Shown: in pieces, positions 18,733 through 26,541 of the stretch | Layout of the letters: every line of letters begins with the position of its first letter | Position numbering within the stretch: position 1 is the first letter of the stretch | NCBI RefSeq assembly: GCF_007859955.1 | Contig: NZ_SJPR01000003.1 | Span: 355,496-419,495 of the forward strand | DNA length: 64,000 nucleotides | From: Botrimarina colliarenosi | GTDB taxonomy: Bacteria > Planctomycetota > Planctomycetia > Pirellulales > Lacipirellulaceae | Direction: 5' to 3' | Notes under the pieces: model-generated | What the model was told of the DNA's origin: nothing | Database searches by the model: none | What the model saw: the letters and a program-made list of their open reading frames with translations, nothing else | Made by a program: the position numbers and the translations under genes

Positions 18733-19587
18733 ATGACCGAATTGCGCCAGCGGATGATCGAGGACCTGCGTCTGCGGAACGTCGCGGAGAACACGGTCAC
18801 GTGTTACGTGCGTGCCGTGCGGCAGTACGCCGAATTCTTCGGCAGGTCGCCCGATCGGCTCGACGCCAAGCACCTGCGGCAGTACCTGCTACACCTGCTG
18901 GAAGTCCAGAAGGTGGGCCAGGGAACGTACAACCAGAAGGTCGCGGCGCTGCGGTTCTTCTACCGCGAGACGCTGAAGAAGCCCGCGTACGTCGAGGGCG
19001 TCTGCTTCACCAGGAAGGAGCGGAAGCTGCCGGTTGTACTGAGCCACGACGAGATCCGTCGGTTCCTCGAAGCGCTCGACAGCCTGAAGTCGCGGGCCAT
19101 CTTGATGACCTGCTACGGCGCCGGCCTGCGAATCTCCGAAGCGTTGTCGCTCGGCGTCGGCGACATCGATAGTGAGCGGATGATGATCCGCGTGCGTCAG
19201 GGCAAGGGCCGCAAGGACCGCTACGTCGCGCTGCCCAAGACGCTCTTGATCGTGCTCCGCGAGTACTGGAAGGCGGCCAAGCCGACGGACTGCTTGTTCC
19301 CCGGCCGTGACGGCGTCAAGCCGCTGACGCGGCAGTCGGTCGTCAACGCGTGCCACCGCGCGATGAAGGCGGCCGGCATCAGCAAGAACGTCTCGCCCCA
19401 CACGATGCGGCACAGCTTCGCCACGCACCTGCTGGAAGAGGGCGCCGACGTGCGGACGATCCAGGTGCTTCTTGGTCACCGCAGCGTGACCACTACGGCG
19501 CTTTACACGCACGTCTCGCAAGCGACGATCCGCAAGACGAAGAGCCCGCTCGACCGCCTCAACGAGGAGCCGGCCGCCACGGCATGA
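18733..19587 (+). CDS. Tyrosine recombinase/phage integrase-like protein of the IS91 unit
   Basis: A 284-residue XerC/XerD-like recombinase. The SAM-like core-binding domain covers 1-90 (MIEDLRLRNVAENTVTCYVR). The catalytic domain has Arg in YGAGLRISEALSL, the Lys in RQGKGRKDRYVALP, canonical SPHTMRHSFATHLLEEG, and GHRSVTTTALYTHVS with the nucleophile Tyr. ATG 18733 was chosen over an upstream ATG because AGGAAG precedes it. Its stop overlaps the transposase start (ATGA). Codon use is GC-rich and unlike the hsd genes to the left, consistent with a separate arrival. Confidence 0.88.
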   Translation: MTELRQRMIEDLRLRNVAENTVTCYVRAVRQYAEFFGRSPDRLDAKHLRQYLLHLLEVQKVGQGTYNQKVAALRFFYRETLKKPAYVEGVCFTRKERKLPVVLSHDEIRRFLEALDSLKSRAILMTCYGAGLRISEALSLGVGDIDSERMMIRVRQGKGRKDRYVALPKTLLIVLREYWKAAKPTDCLFPGRDGVKPLTRQSVVNACHRAMKAAGISKNVSPHTMRHSFATHLLEEGADVRTIQVLLGHRSVTTTALYTHVSQATIRKTKSPLDRLNEEPAATA

Positions 19588-20810
19588 CCAAGCAGCCTCG
19601 GCTTGAAGTAGCCGAGGTGTTCCGGGGAGGTGGATCGAGGTTCCTCGATCGGTACGGCAAGACACTCTCGCACGCCCAGCACCGCGCGTTGCGCGCTATC
19701 GTGGCCTGTCGCACCAAGGTGCTCGGCGGCCACGTCGATCGGTGCGACGGGTGCGGCCACACGCGGCCGAGCTACAACTCGTGCCGCAACCGGCACTGCC
19801 CGAAGTGTCAGGCGTCGGCGCGAGCCGCGTGGCTCGAAGCGAGGGCGACCGAGCTGCTGCCCGTGCCCTACTTCCACCTCGTCTTTACGCTCCCCGATCA
19901 GCTCGGCCCGATCGCTCTGCAGAACCCGAAAGCCGTTTACGGAATCCTCTTCCGCACGGCCTGGGAGACGGTGCGCGAACTGGCTAAAGACCCCAAGCAC
20001 TTGGGCGCCAGCGCCGGCATACTCAGCGTGCTGCACACGTGGGGTTCGAACCTCTCGCACCACCCCCATCTGCACTGCGTCGTGCCGGGCGGCGGCCCGT
20101 CGCTCGACGGCGAGCGGTGGGTCGCGGTCGAGCGGTCGCGTAAGCGGAAGGCGTTCTTCCTGCCCGTGCGGGTGATGAGCCGCGTGTTCCGCGGCAAGTT
20201 TCTCCAGCAGCTCAAGGCCGCCTACCGCAAGGGACAGCTCACGTTCCACGGTAAGCTATCGCCGCTGAGTGCCGTTCGCGTCTTCGAGTCGCTCCTCAAT
20301 GCCTCGGTGAAGACTGACTGGGTCGTTTACGCCAAGCGTCCCTTCGGCGGTCCGCGGCAGGTCCTGAAGTACCTGGCCCGCTACACGCACCGGGTCGCCA
20401 TCGCTAATAGCCGGCTGGTGAGCTACGAGGACGGCGTGGTCGGCTTCAACTGGAAGGACTACCGCCACGGCGGGCAGACGAAGGTGATGCGGCTGAGCGA
20501 TGTCGAGTTCATCCGCCGGTTCTTGCAGCACGTCCTCCCGAATGGCTTCGTCCGCATCCGCCATCACGGCTTCCTCGCCAACCGCGATCGCGGTGAGAGC
20601 CTGCGGCGTTGCCGCGAGTTGCTCGGCGTCAAAGAATCGCCTCCGATCCCTGAGGCGACCAGCGAGGCCTCAAACGATCCGCCCCTGAACGTCTGCTCGG
20701 TCTGCGGCGCCGGCCTACGGTCGAGGGAGCTGAGGCCGCTCCGCGGCCTCTCCACCCGGCAGGTTCTGACGCTCGACGCCGCCGGACTGGGCCTGCTGGA
20801 TACTTCGTAG
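19584..20810 (+). CDS. IS91-family transposase (HUH, Y2)
   Basis: A 408-residue transposase. An N-terminal zinc-binding domain has CDGCGHTRPSYNSCRNRHCP near 55-75. The HUH nuclease core shows LSHHPHLHCVVPGGG near 156-170 and the tyrosine helix KYLARYTHRVAIANSRL near 259-275. This matches IS91 transposases, which nick and rejoin single-stranded DNA through Tyr. A second Cys pair sits in the C-terminal tail (VCSVCGAG). Translation is coupled to the recombinase by the 4-bp overlap. The gene appears intact. Confidence 0.92.
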   Translation: MTKQPRLEVAEVFRGGGSRFLDRYGKTLSHAQHRALRAIVACRTKVLGGHVDRCDGCGHTRPSYNSCRNRHCPKCQASARAAWLEARATELLPVPYFHLVFTLPDQLGPIALQNPKAVYGILFRTAWETVRELAKDPKHLGASAGILSVLHTWGSNLSHHPHLHCVVPGGGPSLDGERWVAVERSRKRKAFFLPVRVMSRVFRGKFLQQLKAAYRKGQLTFHGKLSPLSAVRVFESLLNASVKTDWVVYAKRPFGGPRQVLKYLARYTHRVAIANSRLVSYEDGVVGFNWKDYRHGGQTKVMRLSDVEFIRRFLQHVLPNGFVRIRHHGFLANRDRGESLRRCRELLGVKESPPIPEATSEASNDPPLNVCSVCGAGLRSRELRPLRGLSTRQVLTLDAAGLGLLDTS

Positions 20811-21155
20811 AGGAGTAACGTGGTAAAACCCTTCGAATTCGTTGCGTCAGCCTTGCTGAACCACTGCCGGTGCGCGCCGAATGAGGTCGCACGCGATCAA
20901 GACTTCCTTCTTCGCCGCTCGCCAAGGCTTGGAGGTGTCTCTAGTCGTAACGGAAAGCGGCTCGATCGCAGTCAGTCCTACGAGCTGATGTCGCCGGCTA
21001 GGCTATGGCGGCGATAGAATCCCCATAGCCGGCCGCCCCCGTCGGTTTACTCCAACGCGTTGTATCGGAAGTGCCGGGTCGCGTGTTGGCGGGACTACGT
21101 CGTGCGGGCACTGCCGATACAACAGTAAGCGTTCTGACAAATCCCGCTTCTTGCT
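20811..21155. other. Non-coding region after IS91 transposase with two hairpins
   Basis: No convincing gene. Two secondary structures are present: GGCTATGG (21001-21008) with CCATAGCC (21023-21030), and a 17-nt imperfect inverted repeat at 21059-21075/21107-21123 beginning GTTGTATCGG and ending CCGATACAAC. The right end (oriIS) of the IS91 unit is expected in this interval. Confidence 0.4.
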
Positions 21156-21356
21156 TCACCGCTTCGGCCGTGGCCGCCGTCGCTTTCGCACCGGTGGTCG
21201 GGGCTGCGGTCGCCGCCGTCGCCGCAGCTTGGGGCCTGCTCGACGCTTCTTTCTTGACGGCTTCCACCGCTCGCCAGCCGCCAATCCGAACTTGACCCGC
21301 AGCGACTGGGCCTTGTCGTATCTCAGTTTCTTGGCGTAAGGCATCGGCTTCGGCAT
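21156..21356 (-). CDS. Small very basic protein downstream of the TOPRIM gene
   Basis: A 66-residue, strongly basic protein (MPKPMPYAKKLRYDKAQSLR, then an Arg/Lys/Pro-rich tail). It starts at ATG 21356, eight bases after the stop of the TOPRIM gene, with an AGGAG site overlapping that stop, so it is probably the third gene of a minus-strand operon. Its charge suggests nucleic-acid binding. No family was recognised, and its 3' end lies close to the probable IS91 insertion point, so it could be truncated. Confidence 0.45.
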   Translation of the reverse strand: MPKPMPYAKKLRYDKAQSLRVKFGLAAGERWKPSRKKRRAGPKLRRRRRPQPRPPVRKRRRPRPKR

Positions 21357-21364
21357 CGCTTCTC

Positions 21365-22408
21365 CTATCGCCCCGGCTCTGGCTTGCCAACTACCAGCCC
21401 AGCCGGTACCGGCTTGCGGATCTTCAGAGCATCATTCCAGTCAGCTCCCCGTTCTTTGGGCCGATCGTCAGAGAAGGCAAGATCAGACCGGCCAGTGGAA
21501 ATCAGCAGCTCGTGAAGCTGAGTGGTCAAGCGATCGCCCGCTTCATCGTTATCAAACGCCGCGACGATCTGCGACTCCTTCTCCATCCGCTCGATGGCCC
21601 GTCGGATCAGTTCTGGTTGTTGCGGGTTGAGTTGTCCGCTTACGGAGGCGACGCGTAACGAAGCCTGCTGTCGGATTGCCAAGTACGAGACGGCATCAAG
21701 GCCGCTCTCAGCGAATGCGAGCGTGCGATCCCCCCCGAAGCCGGCTGACATCCACAATCCTTTGCGTCCTCCCTTGCTGAATAGATTCGTCCCGGACCCT
21801 TTGATTTCGTAGCCTACGAGGACGCAATCCCCGTCCCCTACTCCCCCTTGCAATCCCCAGTGTGGGAAAACGACTGCCCCACTCCTGGGACAATGTCGGA
21901 CACGGCCCCGAAGGCGGCTGCCGAGCATAAGGTCGAGTGGTACACCCCGCTCGGCGTTCAGGTAGTTGTGCCACGCCCTAACCGGCTCAAACCTGGCGTA
22001 ACGGACGGCGACGCCGATTAGGTCAGGCTCGCTCGGCCGCAATTCCGCAGCGAAGCTCCCTGCCCGCTTTTGCCGTACTGAGTCGAAATACGGCGTGCTG
22101 AGATAAGGCCGGAGCAGTTGCCGCACCCGCCCGAGCGAACAGCCGGGTTCGATGACCCGCTGAGCAAAATCGACCGCGCTGCCGCTCGACTGGGGGTCGT
22201 AGACGCTGCAGTAGACGTAGTGCCGCCCGTTCTGCGCGACGATGATCTTGTCCTTGCCGCTCGCCATCAACGCGGAGTGACGGGTCGATTTGCGGCGATC
22301 GATCTCGTACCCGTGATCGCTAGCGATCACCGTCAGGTCTAGCCGCTTGAACGCCTCTAGCTCCGTAGCACGATCGATCGCGTCTCTTGCCGACATCCCT
22401 ACCCTCAC
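21365..22408 (-). CDS. DUF3991/TOPRIM domain protein (primase-like)
   Basis: A 347-residue protein of the DUF3991-TOPRIM type found on plasmids and integrative elements. The N-terminal region has a degenerate zinc-finger/primase-like segment; the middle (WHNYLNAERGVPLDLMLGSR) is DUF3991-like. A C-terminal TOPRIM fold is visible as LAFAESGLDAVSYLAI near residue 240 with conserved Glu, and VAAFDNDEAGDRLTTQL near 295 with the DxD. Such proteins probably prime DNA after transfer or during replication. It starts at GTG 22408 overlapping the previous stop; ATG 22396 is an alternative. Confidence 0.78.
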   Translation of the reverse strand: MRVGMSARDAIDRATELEAFKRLDLTVIASDHGYEIDRRKSTRHSALMASGKDKIIVAQNGRHYVYCSVYDPQSSGSAVDFAQRVIEPGCSLGRVRQLLRPYLSTPYFDSVRQKRAGSFAAELRPSEPDLIGVAVRYARFEPVRAWHNYLNAERGVPLDLMLGSRLRGRVRHCPRSGAVVFPHWGLQGGVGDGDCVLVGYEIKGSGTNLFSKGGRKGLWMSAGFGGDRTLAFAESGLDAVSYLAIRQQASLRVASVSGQLNPQQPELIRRAIERMEKESQIVAAFDNDEAGDRLTTQLHELLISTGRSDLAFSDDRPKERGADWNDALKIRKPVPAGLVVGKPEPGR

Positions 22409-23022
22409 CCAAACAACTTCTTCCAGAACGACTTATTCCGCTCGGCGCGCAGCGCCTGACGGTACTGGTCGATCTTGCGAGTCGCCTCGTCGAGTCGCCC
22501 ACGATAGTCCTTGGCCTGCTGCTCTTGGTTGCCGATCCGCTTCTCGAGGGCCTTGATCGATCTTTCCCAGTCGCTTGTACGGCCGGACGCCCCTTTGGTC
22601 TCGTCGGTGATCAGGAGCAACGCTTTGTTGTGCTGGTCTTGGGCCTTGGCGAGCGTCTCGCGGAGATGGGCGATCTCGTCCTCTAGTTGACGCCGTTCCC
22701 GGACCCTCTCCGCGGTGAGCGTCGCTTGCAGTGTCTCGCTTGCGGCCAGCCGCTCCGTTAGGCCGGCGATCCTTTCCCTGACGTCAGGTTCTAAGGACGC
22801 CCGACCGCTCCTGACTGGCGCCTTTCCCTGCCCTACTGTCTCGCGAATCTCATCCACCGACTTTGTTAGCGGGTACACCCGCTCCAGCTCCGCTACGTCG
22901 ATCACCTTCTTGTTCTTGCCGTCCAAGGAATAGGAAAGCCTGCCCGACTTCGTGGCGGCGTTGATCGTCTCACGGCTCTTGCCGGACAGTAGAGCGGCTT
23001 CCTTGACGGTTACTTTAGACAA
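22405..23022 (-). CDS. HTH/coiled-coil plasmid-type DNA-binding protein
   Basis: A 205-residue protein with an N-terminal helix-turn-helix (VTVKEAALLSGKSRETINAA) and a basic wing, a linker, a long coiled coil (about 90-190) and the C-terminal tail SFWKKLFG. This layout matches plasmid replication-associated DNA-binding proteins of the KfrA-like type. I place the start at the second TTG (23020-23022), nine bases after AGGAG; the first TTG is too close to that site. The ribosome-binding site overlaps a TTGTCA/TGTCA motif, suggesting autoregulation. It is divergent from repC across the control region. Confidence 0.65.
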   Translation of the reverse strand: MSKVTVKEAALLSGKSRETINAATKSGRLSYSLDGKNKKVIDVAELERVYPLTKSVDEIRETVGQGKAPVRSGRASLEPDVRERIAGLTERLAASETLQATLTAERVRERRQLEDEIAHLRETLAKAQDQHNKALLLITDETKGASGRTSDWERSIKALEKRIGNQEQQAKDYRGRLDEATRKIDQYRQALRAERNKSFWKKLFG

Positions 23023-23031
23023 ACTTGACAA

Positions 23032-23263
23032 CTCCTGACAGCAATAACTCCATTAAGGTTGCCACAACTTGATCGGCGGATCCACAACGAATTGCGTCTG
23101 GGGTTGTCAAGCTTTCGGTCCTAGGATTGTCAGCCGGACGTCAGACGCCACAGCATTGTTGTCAGGCCAGACGCCAAGCGACTGAAAGCACACGACAATC
23201 AGCGTCAGGCCGTCTGTCAAGAGTTGTCAACTTGATTGACAGTCTGACATTGTGTTATTGTCA
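23032..23263. promoter_or_regulatory. TTGTCA-rich control/iteron region between the HTH gene and repC
   Basis: TTGTCA occurs at 23104-23109, 23127-23132, 23159-23164, 23224-23229 and 23258-23263, with near copies CTGTCA at 23214-23219 and TTGACA at 23236-23241. On the other strand, TGTCAGGAGTTGTCA covers the ribosome-binding site of the HTH gene. GTCAGACGCC and CCAGACGCC also repeat. This density fits operators for the HTH protein, iterons of a replication origin, or both. Confidence 0.55.
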
Positions 23264-23402
23264 GATGGTTGATTCTTTTTTCCTGGGGATAGTTTCCACC
23301 CCGGAAAATGATTTCATACCGCCGCTCCGCTTGCCAGCGGGGTTCTCTTCAACTCACAAACCACAAGGAGGGCGTCACCCCGAAAGAAGCCTTGACGACA
23401 TG

Positions 23403-23480
23403 AAAAAACCGCCGTTGGCGCGGCGGTTCTTCTCGAAGAGCGATTTATATCAGTACCTCTTTACCTTAGCGCTCTTCTTA
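23403..23480 (-). ncRNA. Candidate counter-transcribed RNA upstream of repC
   Basis: Read on the minus strand, an 8-bp perfect stem (23470-23477 with 23435-23442) is followed by a strong terminator: AACCGCCG/CGGCGGTT (23407-23428) running into six Ts. In repABC plasmids a small antisense RNA with this stem-plus-terminator form lies just upstream of repC and limits initiator synthesis. The promoter was not firmly identified; a TTGCAT hexamer near 23490 with 17-bp spacing to TAAGGT is a weak candidate. Confidence 0.45.
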
Positions 23481-23577
23481 TTGCGATGCAAGCTATTTAT
23501 TAGCTCGGCAACCCTGTTGTGTTGCCCCATTTTGCGTCGCCTTTTCGTACGGCCGATGAGGGAACGCAGCACAATAA

Positions 23578-24840
23578 ATGCAATGCAAAATCAACGAACC
23601 ACGGACAACCCAACCCCAACGGCTAGCGGCCCAGAAGTCTCGCTTCGAAGAGGAACACCGCGACCCTTTCGCGGCCCTCGAAGAGGACGCCGACCGCTAT
23701 CAGCTTTTACTACTGGTCAAACGCGTCGGAAAAGAGGGAGGGTTCTCTCCCCGCATGATCCAGCTGCTGGACTACTATCTGGCCTACACCACCAAGGAGG
23801 ACTGGGAGGAGGGGAGTCGGCCGATCGTCTTCCAATCCGTTGGCCGCACCGCGATGGACTTGGGCGTGAGCGAGCGACAAATCCAGAAGCTCGAAAAGCA
23901 GCTCTTCGCCGTTGGGGCGATTACCTGGCGGGATAGCGGCAACCACAAACGATACGGCCTACGTGACAAGAGAACGGGCCGCTTGGTGTACGCGTTCGGC
24001 GTCGATCTGACGCCCCTGGGCCACCTAAAGAACGACCTTGAAGACAAGCTGCACCAGAAGCGGCTCTATGTCGAGGCCTGGCGAGCGACGAAGCGAGACA
24101 TCTCGATGTGCCGCCGCCGAATTCGCTCAGCTCTGATCGAGGCAGACGAGCAGGGGATCGACAAAAGTCAAAGAGCGGCTTGGGAGGAGGAGTACGGAGC
24201 GATTGCTCACCAGCTCCGCACGCACCACTCCCTCCAGGAATTGCGAGGTCTGCTAGTCCGCCATACCGAGCTTCTTAGGCGGCTGTCCGGAGCGATAGGA
24301 CAGCAAGGAGGGCGATGCGCGAGGTCCGAGCCAACCATCGCAGCAACAGACATTTGTGCTGACAGAAGCGAAGAAAAGTTCGCCCACTTAGAGTACTCCA
24401 ATCCAATTAACCAAGTTAGTAGTCGCCCTGCGGGCGTAGGCTTGCAGGAAGGAGGAAGGGAGGAGCCAGAGGACCAACGGCGAACTCTTAAGCCGTCGTG
24501 CTCCACCGTCTCACTTCGTCAGGCCCTATCAGGCGCGACCGACAGGTTCTTGCAACGGCTGCCCCATCCTAGTTCCCAACCTAACTGGAGTGATCTGATC
24601 GAAGCGGCCTACGAGATACGTGGGGAACTGCGGATCAGTCAACAGAGTTGGAACGACGCCTGTCGCATCTTGGGGAGGCCGTCCGCCGCGGTCTGTGTGC
24701 TGCTGACCGACCGGGGAACGACGAGGGTGTCAGGCCGTGTCAGGCTACCTGACGCGTATTTCCAGGGTATGGTCCGAAAGGGGTCTCATGGAAAGCTGCG
24801 CCTCGATACGTCCTTGCTTGCGCACCAGAGAGAAGTGTAG
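23578..24840 (+). CDS. repC: RepC-family replication initiator
   Basis: A 420-residue initiator resembling alphaproteobacterial RepC. The N-terminal RP-C winged-helix region (FSPRMIQLLDYYLAYTTKED, then DLGVSERQIQKLEKQLFAVG and NHKRYGLRDKRTGRLVYAFG) covers about 45-145. A helical region follows. The C-terminal RP-C domain is visible as WSDLIEAAYEIRGELRISQQ ... WNDACRILGRPSAAVCVL. RepC opens an origin that in characterised plasmids lies inside its own gene; the AT-richer tract near 24370-24420 is a candidate. No repA/repB partition genes were seen. The ribosome-binding site is weak, compatible with antisense control. Confidence 0.82.
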   Translation: MQCKINEPRTTQPQRLAAQKSRFEEEHRDPFAALEEDADRYQLLLLVKRVGKEGGFSPRMIQLLDYYLAYTTKEDWEEGSRPIVFQSVGRTAMDLGVSERQIQKLEKQLFAVGAITWRDSGNHKRYGLRDKRTGRLVYAFGVDLTPLGHLKNDLEDKLHQKRLYVEAWRATKRDISMCRRRIRSALIEADEQGIDKSQRAAWEEEYGAIAHQLRTHHSLQELRGLLVRHTELLRRLSGAIGQQGGRCARSEPTIAATDICADRSEEKFAHLEYSNPINQVSSRPAGVGLQEGGREEPEDQRRTLKPSCSTVSLRQALSGATDRFLQRLPHPSSQPNWSDLIEAAYEIRGELRISQQSWNDACRILGRPSAAVCVLLTDRGTTRVSGRVRLPDAYFQGMVRKGSHGKLRLDTSLLAHQREV

Positions 24841-24879
24841 TAGGGTGCCCGTGGCAGTCACGGAAGTTAGTGAGGGGCA

Positions 24880-25401
24880 GTGCGCGAGGAATTTGATCGG
24901 GAAGCCAAAAGGCGACGGGGAAGGTCCACCAAGTACCGCGTGCGGTTGTCCAAGGAAGAGAGATCACAGCTCGAAGCCTTGAACGAAAAAACCACCGACC
25001 GTTTCGTGGAATGGAGATCGAGGGTTCTCATGGAACTTGACGAGGGCGGAGACCGAGGTCGGAACCGGTCCAATTACCGCGACTTGGCGAGTTCACTCGG
25101 CATTACCCCCCAACAGGTGACCGATACCGCGAGAACGTATTGCCACGGAGGCATCGACGCCGCTCTCGCCGCCAAGCGGCCTTGGATCCGAGTCACGCCC
25201 GCGGAGGAGGTGACGCTGAAGGCGCTGATTGTCGAGGGGATGGAGGAGGGCAGGTCCCTCTCTATCCGATACCTAGCGGCACTGATTGGAAGGTCACCAT
25301 CGACGGTGGCGAGGGCCCTGAAACGCCTCAAGAACGCTGAACTTGCCCGCTCGAAAGCAGGGCCAAAAAAATATCTTGACGGCCCAGCCTCACCGGGATA
25401 G
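24880..25401 (+). CDS. IS630-type HTH protein without catalytic domain
   Basis: A 173-residue protein with two helix-turn-helix segments: NYRDLASSLGITPQQVTDTA with the following GGIDAALAAKRPW, and LSIRYLAALIGRSPSTVARA. This is the layout of the DNA-binding half of IS630-family transposases, but the DDE catalytic domain is absent and the frame stops cleanly. It starts at GTG 24880 after GAGGGG and lies 39 bp after repC. It could be a domesticated regulator of the replication module or a transposase remnant; clean ends and a good start favour the former. Confidence 0.55.
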   Translation: MREEFDREAKRRRGRSTKYRVRLSKEERSQLEALNEKTTDRFVEWRSRVLMELDEGGDRGRNRSNYRDLASSLGITPQQVTDTARTYCHGGIDAALAAKRPWIRVTPAEEVTLKALIVEGMEEGRSLSIRYLAALIGRSPSTVARALKRLKNAELARSKAGPKKYLDGPASPG

Positions 25402-25472
25402 AAAAAGGAGTGTTCCAACAGGAACAAATGCCGTTTCTAGCGGCCTACACTTCTTCGTCGCCTCTGGCCTCG

Positions 25473-25492
25473 TGTCAGCTGACAGCTGACAG
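25473..25492. promoter_or_regulatory. Overlapping TGTCAGCTGACAG palindromes
   Basis: TGTCAGCTGACA (25473-25484) is a perfect 12-bp palindrome overlapped by a second CAGCTGACAG unit. It lies about 75 bp upstream of the next gene and contains the TGTCA half-site seen repeatedly in the repC control region, so it may be another operator for the same regulator. Confidence 0.35.
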
Positions 25493-25566
25493 ACGTAAGA
25501 CTCACCGATCATCGTAGGGACTGAACGAGCTTGCTCGCTCGCTGGCTCTACGTGAGGGGGTTTTAC

Positions 25567-26541
25567 ATGGCCATCGATTCTTCGCGACTCAGCCAGACGG
25601 ACTTCTGGTTGTATCCTCATGACCGCGCACACCGTGAGGAGTGTCTAGCACTGCTCGAGAACTTCCTCTCCTGCCAGAGCATGGTGCTTACCACTTCTGC
25701 GGTCGCTTGCTTCCTTGATGTCGCGTGCCCCTGCCGCTGCAAGCATCCTCATGACTTTGTCGAGGAATGCGCAAAGCGGATTTCGCCTAACAGTCAATTG
25801 ACTGTTCGACGCCAACGCCTCAGAGACTTTGGTCCCAAGAGTGTTATCCGATTGTTGTCTCTGGTGATTCCTCGTGAATGCCACGCGTTAACAACGGCCA
25901 ATCTGCGAGATGCTAGGCCGATGACACAAGACATAAGGCGCTCGCTGGATCGCCTATTCATACGGTGGGGCCAACACCACTACGATATTGAAAAAAGAAT
26001 TGCGTCAGCGCCGACGGAATCATTGCCGTATATCTGGGCGCATCGCAACTCGGATACGGACACGGATTGGGACACCGTCTCGCGGAAACTGGTGGTCGGG
26101 ATCGCCGCTACAAAACTGAAGGCGCGGGGAATAAGAGTGGTTTCGGACCGTTACTTTAATTTCATCAGAAAGCATATTGGATATACAGGCATACATAGCT
26201 TTACACCGTTCGTGTATTGCCATCGCGGCATTGGTAGCCTCGGTTTGGCGTGCGGATTCAGTCCTGCCACAATTGGCATTTATACTCACTACCGAGAGCA
26301 GGATCGAAAGCGCACTAAGGAGGAAAGTCCCTTGAGTGTGATGTCGCTCTTGGACTTGGAAGGTCCTGAGTGGCTTTCGCGATTTGAAACCTGGCGAGAC
26401 GCGATAACAAGCAAATCACGCACGGCCAATGTCGCTAACGAATATGTCATCGATCTGTACACCCTAACTAAGGCTGTTGAGTTATCGTCCGACCTCTCGT
26501 TTACACCGGGCGAGTACATACGACTCGATGGCGCCACTTAG
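25567..26541 (+). CDS. Unrecognised cargo protein
   Basis: A 324-residue protein that I do not recognise. ATG 25567 has a GAGGGGG site eight bases upstream and is preferred to an ATG at 25531. The protein is soluble-looking, rich in Arg, His and Cys, with CPCRCKHPHDF near residue 60 and an acidic patch SDTDTDWD in the middle. Base composition is lower in GC than the flanking transfer genes, which suggests recent acquisition. It sits alone between the replication module and the J-domain gene. Defence or regulatory cargo is possible but unproven. Confidence 0.65.
   Translation: MAIDSSRLSQTDFWLYPHDRAHREECLALLENFLSCQSMVLTTSAVACFLDVACPCRCKHPHDFVEECAKRISPNSQLTVRRQRLRDFGPKSVIRLLSLVIPRECHALTTANLRDARPMTQDIRRSLDRLFIRWGQHHYDIEKRIASAPTESLPYIWAHRNSDTDTDWDTVSRKLVVGIAATKLKARGIRVVSDRYFNFIRKHIGYTGIHSFTPFVYCHRGIGSLGLACGFSPATIGIYTHYREQDRKRTKEESPLSVMSLLDLEGPEWLSRFETWRDAITSKSRTANVANEYVIDLYTLTKAVELSSDLSFTPGEYIRLDGAT

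Larger units (their letters stand above)
18733..20810 (+). mobile_element. IS91-family transposition unit with accessory tyrosine recombinase (coding part)
   Basis: Two genes overlapping in ATGA, a XerC/D-like tyrosine recombinase and an HUH/Y2 IS91 transposase, form a unit of the two-gene IS91 subgroup. IS91 elements move by rolling-circle-like transposition and lack ordinary terminal inverted repeats, so the exact ends are not set here. Hairpins at 21001-21030 and 21059-21123 may mark the origin end. Confidence 0.8.

Noticed and set aside
20820-21017. Short plus-strand frame after the IS91 transposase
   Set aside because: It has no recognisable domain, overlaps the hairpin region, and its composition looks non-coding despite a weak upstream GAGG.
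21059-21123. Possible integron attC site in the GTTGTAT...ATACAAC inverted repeat
   Set aside because: The core does not fit the GTTRRRY/RYYYAAC pattern and there is no integron integrase or cassette array; the repeat is better explained as part of the IS91-unit terminus.
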